Positions 1 to 13,040 of a stretch of DNA of 64,000 bases are shown here, piece by piece. This DNA comes from Pseudovibrio sp000156235 (GTDB lineage: Bacteria > Pseudomonadota > Alphaproteobacteria > Rhizobiales > Stappiaceae): contig NZ_DS996806.1 of NCBI RefSeq assembly GCF_000156235.1, positions 620,001-684,000 of the forward strand, written 5' to 3'. Within the stretch, counting starts at the first letter, position 1, and each line of letters starts with the position of its first letter. The position numbers and the translations under genes were made by a program. The notes below the pieces were generated by a model. That model was not told the origin of the DNA, did no database searches, and was given only the letters and a program-made list of their open reading frames with translations.

Positions 1-319
1 AGCTGCTGAGCTGTCCAAAATGCTCGAAGAAGAGTGGGGCGTTTCCGCTGCTGCTCCTGTAGCTGTTGCTGCTGTTGCTGGCGGCGAAGCTGCTGCTGCT
101 GAAGAAAAGACTGAATTCGACGTTGTCCTGGCTGACGCTGGCGCGAAGAAGATCAACGTAATTAAAGAAGTACGTGCTATCACCGGTCTTGGCCTGAAAG
201 AAGCTAAAGAGCTCGTAGAAGGCGCTCCAAAGCCAGTTAAAGAAGGCGTAGCAAAAGACGAAGCTGAAGAGCTGAAAAAGAAGCTCGAAGAAGCTGGTGC
301 AAAAGTAGAACTCAAGTAA
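1..319 (+). CDS. rplL: 50S ribosomal protein L7/L12 (5' end outside window)
   Basis: This is the C-terminal part of the L7/L12 stalk protein, which recruits translation GTPases to the ribosome. The open frame already runs at base 2 (AAELSK before the first visible Met), so the true start lies upstream and the Met at base 20 is internal. The visible part holds the end of the N-terminal dimerisation helix (LEEEWGVS), an Ala-rich hinge, and the globular C-terminal domain with the conserved GLGLKEAKELVEGAP factor-binding helix region, ending KVELK. It lies directly upstream of rpoBC, as in the usual rplJL-rpoBC order. Identity is certain; only the N-terminus is missing. Confidence 0.97.
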   Translation, partial: AAELSKMLEEEWGVSAAAPVAVAAVAGGEAAAAEEKTEFDVVLADAGAKKINVIKEVRAITGLGLKEAKELVEGAPKPVKEGVAKDEAEELKKKLEEAGAKVELK

Positions 320-339
320 TCCTGAGTTCTTCAGATATT

Positions 340-365
340 GGTCCCGGAGCGATCCGGGACCTTTT
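340..365 (+). terminator. Terminator-like hairpin between rplL and rpoB
   Basis: A 9-bp perfect stem (GGTCCCGGA / TCCGGGACC) closed by a GCGA loop is followed by TTTT. It starts 20 bases after the rplL stop and about 155 bases before rpoB. Its position matches the partial terminator (attenuator) known between rplL and rpoB in enterobacteria, which lowers polymerase-subunit synthesis relative to the stalk protein. The short T-run suggests incomplete termination (inference). Confidence 0.7.
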
Positions 366-521
366 CCGTACCCTGGCGGGTTTCCCGGCCGGGGTAAACG
401 TCCCGACGGGGGAGGGTGCCGCAAGGTGCCTTTAGTGGACGGTTCTGAGAAGCTACGTTTTCTGCCAGGTGCAGGGCGTCGTTTTTCTGAACCGTCACCT
501 TGAGTGATACGAGGAGCGACA

Positions 522-4664
<4,143 letters not shown>

Positions 4665-4711
4665 GACCTTTCAAGGTATTTCGCTGTAAGTCATGTATTC
4701 ATGCCGGAAGA

Positions 4712-4739
4712 GGGGAGCCTGCTAACTAGCACGCTCCCC
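4712..4739 (+). other. Hairpin between rpoB and rpoC
   Basis: GGGGAGC pairs with GCTCCCC, and an inner GCT/AGC pairing closes on AACT. No T-run follows, so this is not an intrinsic terminator. It may be an mRNA processing or stabilising element in the rpoB-rpoC spacer (inference). Confidence 0.5.
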
Positions 4740-4765
4740 AAACCGCGCATTTTAGGAGAGAGCTG

Positions 4766-7700
4766 ATGTCGCAAGAGGTCATGAACCTGTTCAATCAACA
4801 GGCTCCCGCACAGACCTTCGATCATATCCGCATCTCGATCGCCAGCCCGGAGAAAATTCTGTCCTGGTCGTTCGGTGAGATCAAAAAGCCGGAGACGATC
4901 AACTACAGAACTTTCAAGCCAGAGCGCGACGGGCTGTTCTGTGCTCGGATTTTCGGTCCTATCAAGGACTATGAGTGCTTGTGCGGTAAGTATAAGCGCA
5001 TGAAATATAAAGGCGTTATCTGTGAGAAGTGTGGCGTTGAAGTCACCTTGTCCCGTGTACGCCGTGAACGTATGGGCCACATTGAGCTTGCTGCTCCTGT
5101 TGCGCATATCTGGTTCCTGAAGTCGCTGCCATCCCGTATCGGCATGCTGCTGGATATGACGCTTAAGGATCTTGAGCGCATCCTGTACTTCGAGAACTAC
5201 GTTGTTATTGAGCCAGGCCTTACTCCTTTGAAGCTGCGTCAGCTGCTTTCTGAAGAAGAGTATGTTGCTGCTCAGGACGAATACGGTGAAGACAGCTTCA
5301 CTGCTATGATCGGTGCTGAAGCGATCCGCGAGATCCTTGCAAGCATGGATCTTCAGCGTGAATCTGAAAAGATCCGTCAGGAAATCGCAGAAGCGACTAC
5401 TGAGCTGAAGCCTAAGAAACTGGCTAAGCGTCTGAAGGTTGTTGAGGCGTTCATCGAGTCCGGAAACCGTCCTGAATGGATGATCCTGACTGTTGTTCCA
5501 GTCATTCCACCGGATCTTCGTCCGCTGGTTCCACTGGACGGTGGCCGTTTTGCGACGTCTGACCTGAACGATCTTTATCGTCGTGTGATCAACCGTAACA
5601 ACCGTCTGAAGCGTCTCATTGAACTGCGTGCGCCGGATATCATTATCCGTAACGAAAAGCGTATGCTTCAGGAGTCCGTGGATGCGCTGTTCGACAACGG
5701 TCGTCGTGGCCGTGTGATCCAGGGTGCAAACAAGCGTCCTCTGAAGTCCCTCTCAGACATGCTGAAGGGTAAGCAGGGTCGTTTCCGTCAGAACCTTCTT
5801 GGTAAGCGCGTGGACTACTCCGGTCGTTCCGTTATTACCGTGGGTCCTGAACTGAAGCTGCACCAGTGTGGTCTGCCTAAGAAGATGGCGCTTGAGCTGT
5901 TCAAGCCGTTCATCTACTCCCGTCTTGACGCGAAGGGCTATTCTTCCACTGTTAAACAGGCGAAGAAGCTCGTTGAAAAAGAGCGTCCGGAAGTTTGGGA
6001 TATCCTTGATGAAGTGATCCGTGAGCACCCAGTTCTTCTGAACCGTGCGCCTACGCTTCACCGTCTTGGTATTCAGGCATTCGAACCAACCCTGATCGAA
6101 GGTAAGGCAATCCAGCTGCACCCGCTCGTCTGTTCCGCGTTTAACGCTGACTTCGACGGTGACCAGATGGCTGTTCACGTTCCGCTTTCACTGGAAGCGC
6201 AGCTTGAAGCCCGTACTCTCATGATGTCTACCAACAACATTCTGCACCCGGCGAACGGTGGTCCGATCATCGTACCGTCTCAGGATATTGTTCTTGGTCT
6301 CTACTATCTGTCCATCATGGCAGAAGGTGAGCCAGGAGAAGGCATGGCCTTCGGTAACATGGGTGAGCTGCATCACGCGCTTGAGAACGGTGTTATCACT
6401 GTTCACTCCAAGATCCGTGGCCGCTTCAAGACTGTTGATGAGCTGGGCAACCCAACCTCTGAAATCTATGAGACCACTCCAGGTCGTCTGATGATTGCAG
6501 AGCTGCTGCCTAAGCACTTCGAAGTTCCGTTTGACGTCTGTAACAAGCTGATGACGAAGAAAGAAATCTCTAAGATGATCGACACGGTTTACCGTGCTTG
6601 TGGTCAGAAAGAGACAGTCATCTTCTGTGACCGCGTTATGCAGCTGGGCTTCAAGAACGCATGTCGCGCTGGTATCTCCTTCGGTAAGGATGACATGGTT
6701 ATCCCTGGCACCAAGGCGAAGCTGGTTGATGACACCGCGGCGATGGTTGCTGAATACGAGCAGCAGTACAATGACGGTCTGATCACCCAGGGCGAGAAAT
6801 ACAACAAGGTTGTTGACGCCTGGGCGAAATGTACCGACAAAGTTGCTGATGAAATGATGGGCCGCATCTCTGCGACCGAGTTCGAAGAGGACACAGGTCG
6901 TCAGAAGCAGATGAACTCTGTTTACATGATGGCTCACTCCGGTGCTCGTGGTTCTCCAGCACAGATGAAGCAGCTAGGTGGTATGCGTGGTCTGATGGCG
7001 AAGCCGGACGGCTCCATCATCGAAAACCCGATTATCGCGAACTTTAAAGAAGGTCTGTCGGTTCTCGAGTACTTCAACTCCACCCACGGTGCCCGTAAGG
7101 GTCTTGCCGATACGGCGTTGAAGACTGCGAACTCCGGTTATCTGACCCGTCGTCTGGTTGACGTGGCACAGGACAGCATCATTCTTGAAGTTGACTGTGG
7201 TTCCGAAGGTGGCATCACTGTTCAGCCGATCGTTGATGCTGGTAACGTGATCGCGACCCTTGGTATGCGTGTTCTGGGCCGTACGGCTGCAGAAGACGTG
7301 GTCAACAACAAGACCGGTGAAGTGATCGTTCCTAAGGGACGTTTGATTGACGAGAAGGACGTTGAGCAGATTGAAGCTGCCAAGGTTCAGATGGTCAAGA
7401 TCCGCTCCGTGCTGACCTGTGAAACCAAGACCGGTGTATGTGCGACCTGTTATGGCCGTGACCTTGCACGCGGTACTCCGGTGAATATCGGTGAGGCTGT
7501 TGGTGTTATCGCTGCGCAGTCCATTGGTGAGCCTGGTACTCAGCTGACCATGCGTACGTTCCACATTGGTGGTACGGCACAGGTTGTTGACAGCTCCTTC
7601 ATCGAATCCAACTTCGAAGGTACTGTGACAATCCGTAACCGCAACGTGGTTCGCGACTCTGACGGCAACAACATCGTCATGGCACGTAACATGTCTGTTG

Positions 7701-8968
7701 TGATTGTCGACAGTGACGGCAACGAGCGTTCTTCTCACCGTCTAACTTACGGTGGTAAGGTCTTCGTTGACGAAGGCGACACCATCAAGCGTGGTGACCG
7801 TATTTCCGAATGGGATCCATACACCCGTCCGATCCTGACCGAAGTTTCCGGTCGTGTGGGCTTCGAAGATCTGGTGGATGGTGCGTCTGTTCAGGAAACC
7901 GCCGATGAGGCGACCGGTATCACCAAGCGTGTGGTCATTGACTGGCGTTCTGCTCAGCGTAGTGCTGATCTGAAACCTGCGATGGTTGTTCAGGACGAAA
8001 ACGGTAAGATCAAGAAGCTGGCTCGCGGTGGCGATGCACGTTCTCTGCTCTCCGTTGACGCAATTCTGTCCGTTCAGCCGGGCGACATGGTTTCTGCCGG
8101 TGACGTTCTTGCACGTATTCCTCTGGAATCTGCGAAGACGAAAGACATTACCGGTGGTCTGCCACGTGTTGCGGAACTGTTCGAAGCACGTCGTCCGAAG
8201 GATCACGCGATTATCGCTGAAACCGACGGTACGATCCGCTTTGGCCGAGACTACAAAAACAAGCGCCGTATCATCATCGATCCTACCGATGAGAGCCTGG
8301 AGCCTGTTGAGTACCTCATTCCGAAGAACAAACACTTCCACCTGCAGGAAGGTGACACCATCGAGAAGGGTGAATACCTGATCGACGGTAATCCGGCACC
8401 GCATGACATTCTGGCGATTAAGGGCGTTGAGGCACTGGCTGCCTTCCTCGTCAACGAGATCCAGGAAGTTTACCGTCTGCAGGGCGTGGGCATTAACGAC
8501 AAGCACATCGAAGTGATTGTTCGTCAGATGCTCCAGAAAGTTGAGATCACCGATCCGGGCGAAACAGAGTTCTTCTCTGGTGAGCAGGTTGATAAGATCG
8601 ACTTCGAAGAAGCAAACCAGCGTGCAATCGATAATGCACGTGACCCTGCTAAGGGTGTTCCAGTTCTGCTGGGTATCACCAAAGCAAGCTTGCAGACTCG
8701 TTCGTTCTTCTCTGCTGCATCGTTCCAGGAGACAACTCGCGTTCTGACCGAGGCAGCTGTCTTCGGTAAGATCGATCCTCTGGATGGTCTGAAAGAGAAC
8801 GTGATCGTTGGTCGTCTGATCCCAGCGGGTACAGGCGGAGCGATGAACCGCACTCGCAAGATCGCGACCCTGCGTGATGATCTCATTCAGGATGCCCGCC
8901 GTGCAGCTTCAACTGCAAACACTGCGGACTCCATGCTGGAAGATTTCAGCCGCGGCGAACAGTTCTAA
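4766..8968 (+). CDS. rpoC: DNA-directed RNA polymerase subunit beta'
   Basis: Beta' subunit, 1400 residues, full length, which carries the active site of RNA polymerase. The first zinc site is visible as C71, C73, C86 and C89. The catalytic loop NADFDGDQMAVH places the three magnesium-binding aspartates at residues 462, 464 and 466. The second zinc cluster (CETKTGVCATCYGRDL) and the following bridge/trigger-loop segment with GEPGTQLTMRTFH are intact. AGGAGAG precedes the ATG. The gene is followed by a strong terminator, yet a small gene lies just beyond it. No lesions seen. Confidence 0.99.
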   Translation: MSQEVMNLFNQQAPAQTFDHIRISIASPEKILSWSFGEIKKPETINYRTFKPERDGLFCARIFGPIKDYECLCGKYKRMKYKGVICEKCGVEVTLSRVRRERMGHIELAAPVAHIWFLKSLPSRIGMLLDMTLKDLERILYFENYVVIEPGLTPLKLRQLLSEEEYVAAQDEYGEDSFTAMIGAEAIREILASMDLQRESEKIRQEIAEATTELKPKKLAKRLKVVEAFIESGNRPEWMILTVVPVIPPDLRPLVPLDGGRFATSDLNDLYRRVINRNNRLKRLIELRAPDIIIRNEKRMLQESVDALFDNGRRGRVIQGANKRPLKSLSDMLKGKQGRFRQNLLGKRVDYSGRSVITVGPELKLHQCGLPKKMALELFKPFIYSRLDAKGYSSTVKQAKKLVEKERPEVWDILDEVIREHPVLLNRAPTLHRLGIQAFEPTLIEGKAIQLHPLVCSAFNADFDGDQMAVHVPLSLEAQLEARTLMMSTNNILHPANGGPIIVPSQDIVLGLYYLSIMAEGEPGEGMAFGNMGELHHALENGVITVHSKIRGRFKTVDELGNPTSEIYETTPGRLMIAELLPKHFEVPFDVCNKLMTKKEISKMIDTVYRACGQKETVIFCDRVMQLGFKNACRAGISFGKDDMVIPGTKAKLVDDTAAMVAEYEQQYNDGLITQGEKYNKVVDAWAKCTDKVADEMMGRISATEFEEDTGRQKQMNSVYMMAHSGARGSPAQMKQLGGMRGLMAKPDGSIIENPIIANFKEGLSVLEYFNSTHGARKGLADTALKTANSGYLTRRLVDVAQDSIILEVDCGSEGGITVQPIVDAGNVIATLGMRVLGRTAAEDVVNNKTGEVIVPKGRLIDEKDVEQIEAAKVQMVKIRSVLTCETKTGVCATCYGRDLARGTPVNIGEAVGVIAAQSIGEPGTQLTMRTFHIGGTAQVVDSSFIESNFEGTVTIRNRNVVRDSDGNNIVMARNMSVVIVDSDGNERSSHRLTYGGKVFVDEGDTIKRGDRISEWDPYTRPILTEVSGRVGFEDLVDGASVQETADEATGITKRVVIDWRSAQRSADLKPAMVVQDENGKIKKLARGGDARSLLSVDAILSVQPGDMVSAGDVLARIPLESAKTKDITGGLPRVAELFEARRPKDHAIIAETDGTIRFGRDYKNKRRIIIDPTDESLEPVEYLIPKNKHFHLQEGDTIEKGEYLIDGNPAPHDILAIKGVEALAAFLVNEIQEVYRLQGVGINDKHIEVIVRQMLQKVEITDPGETEFFSGEQVDKIDFEEANQRAIDNARDPAKGVPVLLGITKASLQTRSFFSAASFQETTRVLTEAAVFGKIDPLDGLKENVIVGRLIPAGTGGAMNRTRKIATLRDDLIQDARRAASTANTADSMLEDFSRGEQF

Positions 8969-8994
8969 TGGTTCGGTAAAATACAATTCCGGTG

Positions 8995-9020
8995 AAGCCG
9001 CCCTTCGGGGCGGCTTTTCC
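8995..9020 (+). terminator. Intrinsic terminator after rpoC
   Basis: AAGCCGCCC pairs with GGGCGGCTT around a TTCG loop, followed by TTTT; it starts 26 bases after the rpoC stop. A GC-rich 9-bp stem with a UUCG loop is a strong terminator and should end most rplL-rpoBC transcription. Confidence 0.9.
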
Positions 9021-9079
9021 ATTTTGATGCGTGATTGGTGATTTAGATGAGTATGCCGATCCGCGATGAAGGAAATAAG

Positions 9080-9382
9080 ATGTCTGATCTGAACGAAATC
9101 GAAAACGGCGAAGACACTCCTCCAGTTGTCTACCTGATCATGGGTCGTGCCTGGAAAGAGGAAGACGGCGAAGAAGAAGATGGTGTTCCATTCCATGTCA
9201 TGGTGACTGCGCCGGATGATGATGGTGCCGTTCGCCGTGCAGTGGAAGCGCTGGGTGAACAGGGTTATGCGGATGCAGCTCTGGATCAGCTCGGATATAT
9301 CACTGAGGTTCCGGAGGAAGAGTTCTTCGTGCAGCCTTACAAAGATGCGCTGGCTGGCAACGTCTCCGTCATCACCTTCTAA
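9080..9382 (+). CDS. Small acidic protein of unknown function
   Basis: A 100-residue, strongly acidic protein that I do not recognise. It opens MSDLNEIENGEDTPPVVYLI and contains an EEDGEEEDG stretch; no signal peptide, membrane segment or cysteine is seen. The pattern of a short beta segment (VVYLIMGRAW), then FHVMVTAPDDDGAVRRAVEAL and an aromatic C-terminus suggests a small alpha/beta fold (inference). I chose the ATG at 9080 because AAGGAA lies 6 bases upstream; an in-frame ATG at 9047 has a poorer site. Its codons match the highly expressed neighbours. It sits between the rpoC terminator and its own terminator, so it is probably expressed by readthrough or from a promoter within the short gap. 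Confidence 0.75.
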   Translation: MSDLNEIENGEDTPPVVYLIMGRAWKEEDGEEEDGVPFHVMVTAPDDDGAVRRAVEALGEQGYADAALDQLGYITEVPEEEFFVQPYKDALAGNVSVITF

Positions 9383-9437
9383 GGTGTGTCGGCATTACGC
9401 TTTAAAGTGATGTGAGTGATCCGATTTTGGATTTTTG

Positions 9438-9465
9438 AAAAGGAGAGGGCGACCTCTCCTTTTTT
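9438..9465 (+). terminator. Intrinsic terminator
   Basis: AAAAGGAGAGG pairs with CCTCTCCTTTT around GCGA, ending in a T-run. It closes the small acidic gene and separates the rpoBC block from the str operon. Confidence 0.9.
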
Positions 9466-9756
9466 GTGTTTGGGGGAGAGGGGACAAGGCGGTGTGTTGC
9501 CGGTGCAGTATTTGCACTTAAGTGGCTAATTGAAATCCGGTTAAAGCCATAAGAATCAAATGGCTTGGGCAGGTGACGATGAGTCAGAGTAGGGATGTGC
9601 TTAACTTCCTTTTAATCTTCAGAGTCAAACTGAAATGAACACTTAAGCGCTTCCAAATTTTGGGGTCTTTTGCGAGGAAATAGCTGAAATTGCCTGAATC
9701 TTGGGATACACCGCATGAATCTGAGAGTCTTCGGCCAAGAATCTCTTGGAAGGGAC
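9466..9756. other. Non-coding stretch upstream of the str operon
   Basis: No gene is supported here. It contains a perfect 10-bp palindrome CACTTAAGTG (9515-9524) next to the dyad GTGCA-GTATT-TGCAC (9503-9517), which could be a protein-binding site. A minus-strand open frame that continues to about 10,013 lacks a convincing start or composition and was rejected. Confidence 0.5.
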
Positions 9757-9785
9757 TTGACGAACAGTGTCTTGATGAGTAGTTT
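9757..9785 (+). promoter_or_regulatory. Candidate sigma-70 promoter of the str operon
   Basis: TTGACG and TAGTTT are separated by 17 bases. The -35 is near consensus and the -10 is weak, as is common in alphaproteobacteria. It would start a leader of about 240 bases before rpsL, the first gene after the upstream terminator, so a promoter is needed in this gap. Read by eye only. Confidence 0.45.
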
Positions 9786-9898
9786 CCGCGCAACCTTATG
9801 GCAGGCAGTAAGCAATGTCCTTCTCCTGAGGCGCCTCGCCTCGGAGTACTGAAGCTTAAACGCTGTCGGGTTCAAAGGCGAATACAAGTCGAATGCAA

Positions 9899-9920
9899 GA
9901 CCGCGGACCTGTCCGTGGTC
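9899..9920 (+). other. Hairpin in the rpsL leader
   Basis: A 9-bp stem GACCGCGGA / TCCGTGGTC (one G.U) closed by CCTG, 114 bases before rpsL. No T-run follows, so it is a leader structure, not a terminator. Role unknown. Confidence 0.5.
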
Positions 9921-10033
9921 CTCTGGTTTCGCAGCGCCCTCCGCGGATGTTTTGTTCGTGGACTTGGTGCGCGTGCGTATGTCTACCAGAAACTGCGTCC
10001 GGTCGAAGAGCAAAAGTAGTTAAAGGGCAAATT

Positions 10034-10405
10034 ATGCCAACGATCAACCAGTTGATCCGCAAGCCGCGCCAGGTGCCGGCGAAGCGGAACAAAGTTCCAG
10101 CGATGGAAGCATGCCCGCAGAAGCGCGGCGTGTGTACTCGCGTTTATACCACCACTCCTAAGAAGCCAAACTCAGCGCTTCGTAAAGTGGCTAAGATCCG
10201 TCTCACCAACGGTTTCGAAGTTATTGGTTACATTCCGGGTGAAGGTCACAACCTGCAAGAGCACTCCGTTGTCATGATCCGTGGTGGTCGTGTAAAGGAT
10301 TTGCCAGGTGTTCGTTACCACATCATCCGCGGCGTTCTTGACACCCAGGGTGTTAAAGATCGTAAACAGCGTCGTTCCAAGTATGGCGCTAAGCGTCCGA
10401 AATAA
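10034..10405 (+). CDS. rpsL: 30S ribosomal protein S12
   Basis: S12, 123 residues, at the decoding centre of the small subunit. TTPKKPNSALRK and GGRVKDLPGVRYH carry wild-type Lys43 and Lys88, the positions changed in streptomycin-resistant mutants, and Asp89, the residue methylthiolated in many bacteria. The ATG at 10034, behind AAAGGG, matches the family start; the longer in-frame extension back to 9893 is leader sequence. First gene of the str operon. Confidence 0.99.
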   Translation: MPTINQLIRKPRQVPAKRNKVPAMEACPQKRGVCTRVYTTTPKKPNSALRKVAKIRLTNGFEVIGYIPGEGHNLQEHSVVMIRGGRVKDLPGVRYHIIRGVLDTQGVKDRKQRRSKYGAKRPK

Positions 10406-10421
10406 TAGGATATAGACCGAT

Positions 10422-10892
10422 ATGTCCCGCCGTCACGCCGCTGAAAAGCGCCAAGTTATTCCGGATCCAAAGTTCGGAGACATCATCGTTACTAAGTTCA
10501 TGAACGCAGTAATGCTCGATGGTAAAAAATCCACCGCAGAACGCATCGTATACGGTGCATTCGACGCGATCGAAGCTAAAGCTAAGGCTAACCCACTCGA
10601 GATGTTCCATCAGGCGCTCGAAAACGTTATGCCACAGGTAGAAGTTCGCTCCCGTCGTGTTGGTGGTGCAACCTATCAGGTTCCAGTCGAAGTTCGTGCA
10701 GAGCGTCGTCAGGCACTTGCTATCCGCTGGCTGATTTCTGCAGCTCGCGGTCGTAACGAAACCACAATGGTTGGTCGTCTTTCCGGCGAACTGCTTGATG
10801 CAGCTAACAACCGTGGTAACTCCGTTAAGAAGCGCGAAGACACCCACCGGATGGCTGAAGCTAACCGTGCGTTCTCGCACTACCGTTGGTAA
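10422..10892 (+). CDS. rpsG: 30S ribosomal protein S7
   Basis: S7, 156 residues, is the primary assembly protein of the 16S 3' domain and lines the E site. It begins MSRRHAAEKR and includes the conserved QVPVEVRAERRQALAIRWL segment and the C-terminal HRMAEANRAFSHYRW. It lies 16 bases after rpsL. In E. coli S7 represses this operon through the rpsL-rpsG spacer; the short spacer here leaves little room for that structure. Confidence 0.99.
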   Translation: MSRRHAAEKRQVIPDPKFGDIIVTKFMNAVMLDGKKSTAERIVYGAFDAIEAKAKANPLEMFHQALENVMPQVEVRSRRVGGATYQVPVEVRAERRQALAIRWLISAARGRNETTMVGRLSGELLDAANNRGNSVKKREDTHRMAEANRAFSHYRW

Positions 10893-10916
10893 TCTGTCTA
10901 GATAGAGGCTGACGCT

Positions 10917-12992
10917 ATGTCACGTACGCACAAAATCGAGGACTACCGTAACTTCGGCATCATGGCACACATTGATGCTGGTAAGACGACTACTACAGAA
11001 CGTATTCTGTACTACACAGGTAAGTCCCACAAGATCGGTGAAGTTCATGATGGTGCTGCTACCATGGACTGGATGGAGCAGGAGCAGGAGCGTGGTATTA
11101 CCATTACCTCTGCTGCTACCACTGCGTTCTGGAACGACAAGCGCCTGAACATCATTGACACCCCAGGTCACGTTGACTTCACTATTGAAGTTGAACGTTC
11201 CCTGCGTGTGCTCGATGGCGCTGTTGCTCTTCTGGATGCGAACGCTGGTGTTGAACCTCAGACTGAGACCGTATGGCGTCAGGCTGACAAGTACAACGTT
11301 CCACGCATGATCTTCGTCAACAAGATGGACAAGCTCGGTGCTGATTTCTTCCGCTGTGTAGAAATGATCGAGAAGCGTCTTGGCGCAACCCCACTCTGCC
11401 TGCAGCTGCCAATCGGCGCTGAGTCCGAGTTCCAGGGCGTTGTTGACCTGATGAAGATGAAGGCACTGGTTTGGAATGGTGAAGCTCTCGGCGCAAGCTG
11501 GGATGAGCTGGACATTCCTGCGGACCTTGCTGACCAGGCTGCTGAATACCGCGACAAGCTGGTTGAGACTGCAGTTGAAGTCGACGAAGAAGCAATGGAA
11601 GCTTACCTGGAAGGCGAAGAGCCATCCTTTGAAAAGCTTCAGGAGCTGATCCGTAAAGGTACCATCGCTGGTGAATTCGTTCCTGTGCTTTGCGGTACCG
11701 CATTTAAGAACAAAGGTGTTCAGCCTCTGCTCGACGCAGTTGTTGACTACCTGCCTTCTCCAGTTGAAGTTCCTGCTATTAAAGGCATCGATGCTAAGAC
11801 TGAAGAAGAAACCGTACGTGAATCTTCTGACGAAGAGCCACTCGGTATGCTCGCATTTAAGGTAATGAACGACCCGTTCGTTGGTTCCTTGACATTCGCT
11901 CGTATTTACTCTGGTGTTCTGACAAAAGGTTCTTCTGTCATGAATACCGTTAAAGGTAAGCGTGAGCGCGTCGGTCGTATGATGCAGATGCACTCGAATT
12001 CCCGCGATGACATTGATGTAGCTTACGCAGGCGACATCGTGGCTATCGCAGGCCTGAAGGACACCACCACTGGTGATACTCTTTGTGATCCTCTCAAGCC
12101 GGTTATCCTGGAGCGCATGGAGTTCCCTGATCCGGTTATCGAGATCGCTGTAGAGCCTAAAACCAAAGGTGACCAGGAGAAGATGGGTATCGCCCTGAAC
12201 CGCCTGGCTGCTGAGGATCCGTCCTTCCGCGTTAAGACAGATGAAGAATCCGGCCAGACCATCATTGCTGGTATGGGTGAACTTCACCTGGATATCCTTG
12301 TTGATCGCATGAAGCGTGAATTCAAGGTTGAGGCAAACATCGGTGCACCTCAGGTTGCTTACCGTGAGACCATCACCAAGCCTGCAGATGTGGATTATAC
12401 CCACAAGAAGCAGTCCGGTGGTACTGGTCAGTTTGCTCGCATCAAACTCTCAATCGAGCCGAATGAAATCGGTGCTGGTTTTGCGTTTGATAACACGATC
12501 GTTGGCGGTAACGTTCCTAAGGAATACATCCCTGGTGTTTCCAAAGGTATCGAATCCGTCATGTCTTCCGGTCCACTCGCTGGCTTCCCGATGGTCGACA
12601 TTAAAGCGGTACTCACCGATGGTGCTTACCACGATGTTGACTCTTCTGTGCTCGCGTTTGAGATCGCAGGTCGTGCAGGTTTCCGCGAAGCTGTGGCTAA
12701 AGCAGGTCCAAAGCTTCTCGAGCCTATCATGAAGGTTGAGGTTGTCACTCCAGAAGACTATATGGGTGACGTGATTGGTGATCTGAATTCCCGTCGTGGA
12801 CAGATTGCTGGTACCGAAAACCGCGGTGTCGTGACCGTTATCACTGCTATGGTTCCGCTGGCTAACATGTTTGGCTACGTAAACAACCTACGTTCCATGT
12901 CCCAAGGACGTGCGCAGTATTCCATGGTGTTCGATCATTACGACCAAGTCCCGCAGGCTGTTGCTGACGAGGTTATGGCGAAATACGCCTAA
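10917..12992 (+). CDS. fusA: Elongation factor G
   Basis: Translocase GTPase, 691 residues. The GTPase domain shows AHIDAGKTTTTERILYYTG (P-loop), the switch I segment ending RGITITSAATT, DTPGHVDF and NKMDKLGAD. Domains II to V follow, ending with the conserved SQGRAQYSMVFDHYDQVP segment of domain V. It is preceded by AGAGG, and lies in the usual place between rpsG and tuf. Confidence 0.99.
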   Translation: MSRTHKIEDYRNFGIMAHIDAGKTTTTERILYYTGKSHKIGEVHDGAATMDWMEQEQERGITITSAATTAFWNDKRLNIIDTPGHVDFTIEVERSLRVLDGAVALLDANAGVEPQTETVWRQADKYNVPRMIFVNKMDKLGADFFRCVEMIEKRLGATPLCLQLPIGAESEFQGVVDLMKMKALVWNGEALGASWDELDIPADLADQAAEYRDKLVETAVEVDEEAMEAYLEGEEPSFEKLQELIRKGTIAGEFVPVLCGTAFKNKGVQPLLDAVVDYLPSPVEVPAIKGIDAKTEEETVRESSDEEPLGMLAFKVMNDPFVGSLTFARIYSGVLTKGSSVMNTVKGKRERVGRMMQMHSNSRDDIDVAYAGDIVAIAGLKDTTTGDTLCDPLKPVILERMEFPDPVIEIAVEPKTKGDQEKMGIALNRLAAEDPSFRVKTDEESGQTIIAGMGELHLDILVDRMKREFKVEANIGAPQVAYRETITKPADVDYTHKKQSGGTGQFARIKLSIEPNEIGAGFAFDNTIVGGNVPKEYIPGVSKGIESVMSSGPLAGFPMVDIKAVLTDGAYHDVDSSVLAFEIAGRAGFREAVAKAGPKLLEPIMKVEVVTPEDYMGDVIGDLNSRRGQIAGTENRGVVTVITAMVPLANMFGYVNNLRSMSQGRAQYSMVFDHYDQVPQAVADEVMAKYA

Positions 12993-13040
12993 CCTCACCA
13001 CAATTAGTCAAAGGGATTCAAGAGAGAACGGAGAGATCCG

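Noticed and set aside
9612..10013. Minus-strand frame of 133 codons upstream of rpsL
   Set aside because: No ribosome site, no recognisable fold, and it covers a promoter-like sequence and a leader hairpin of rpsL.
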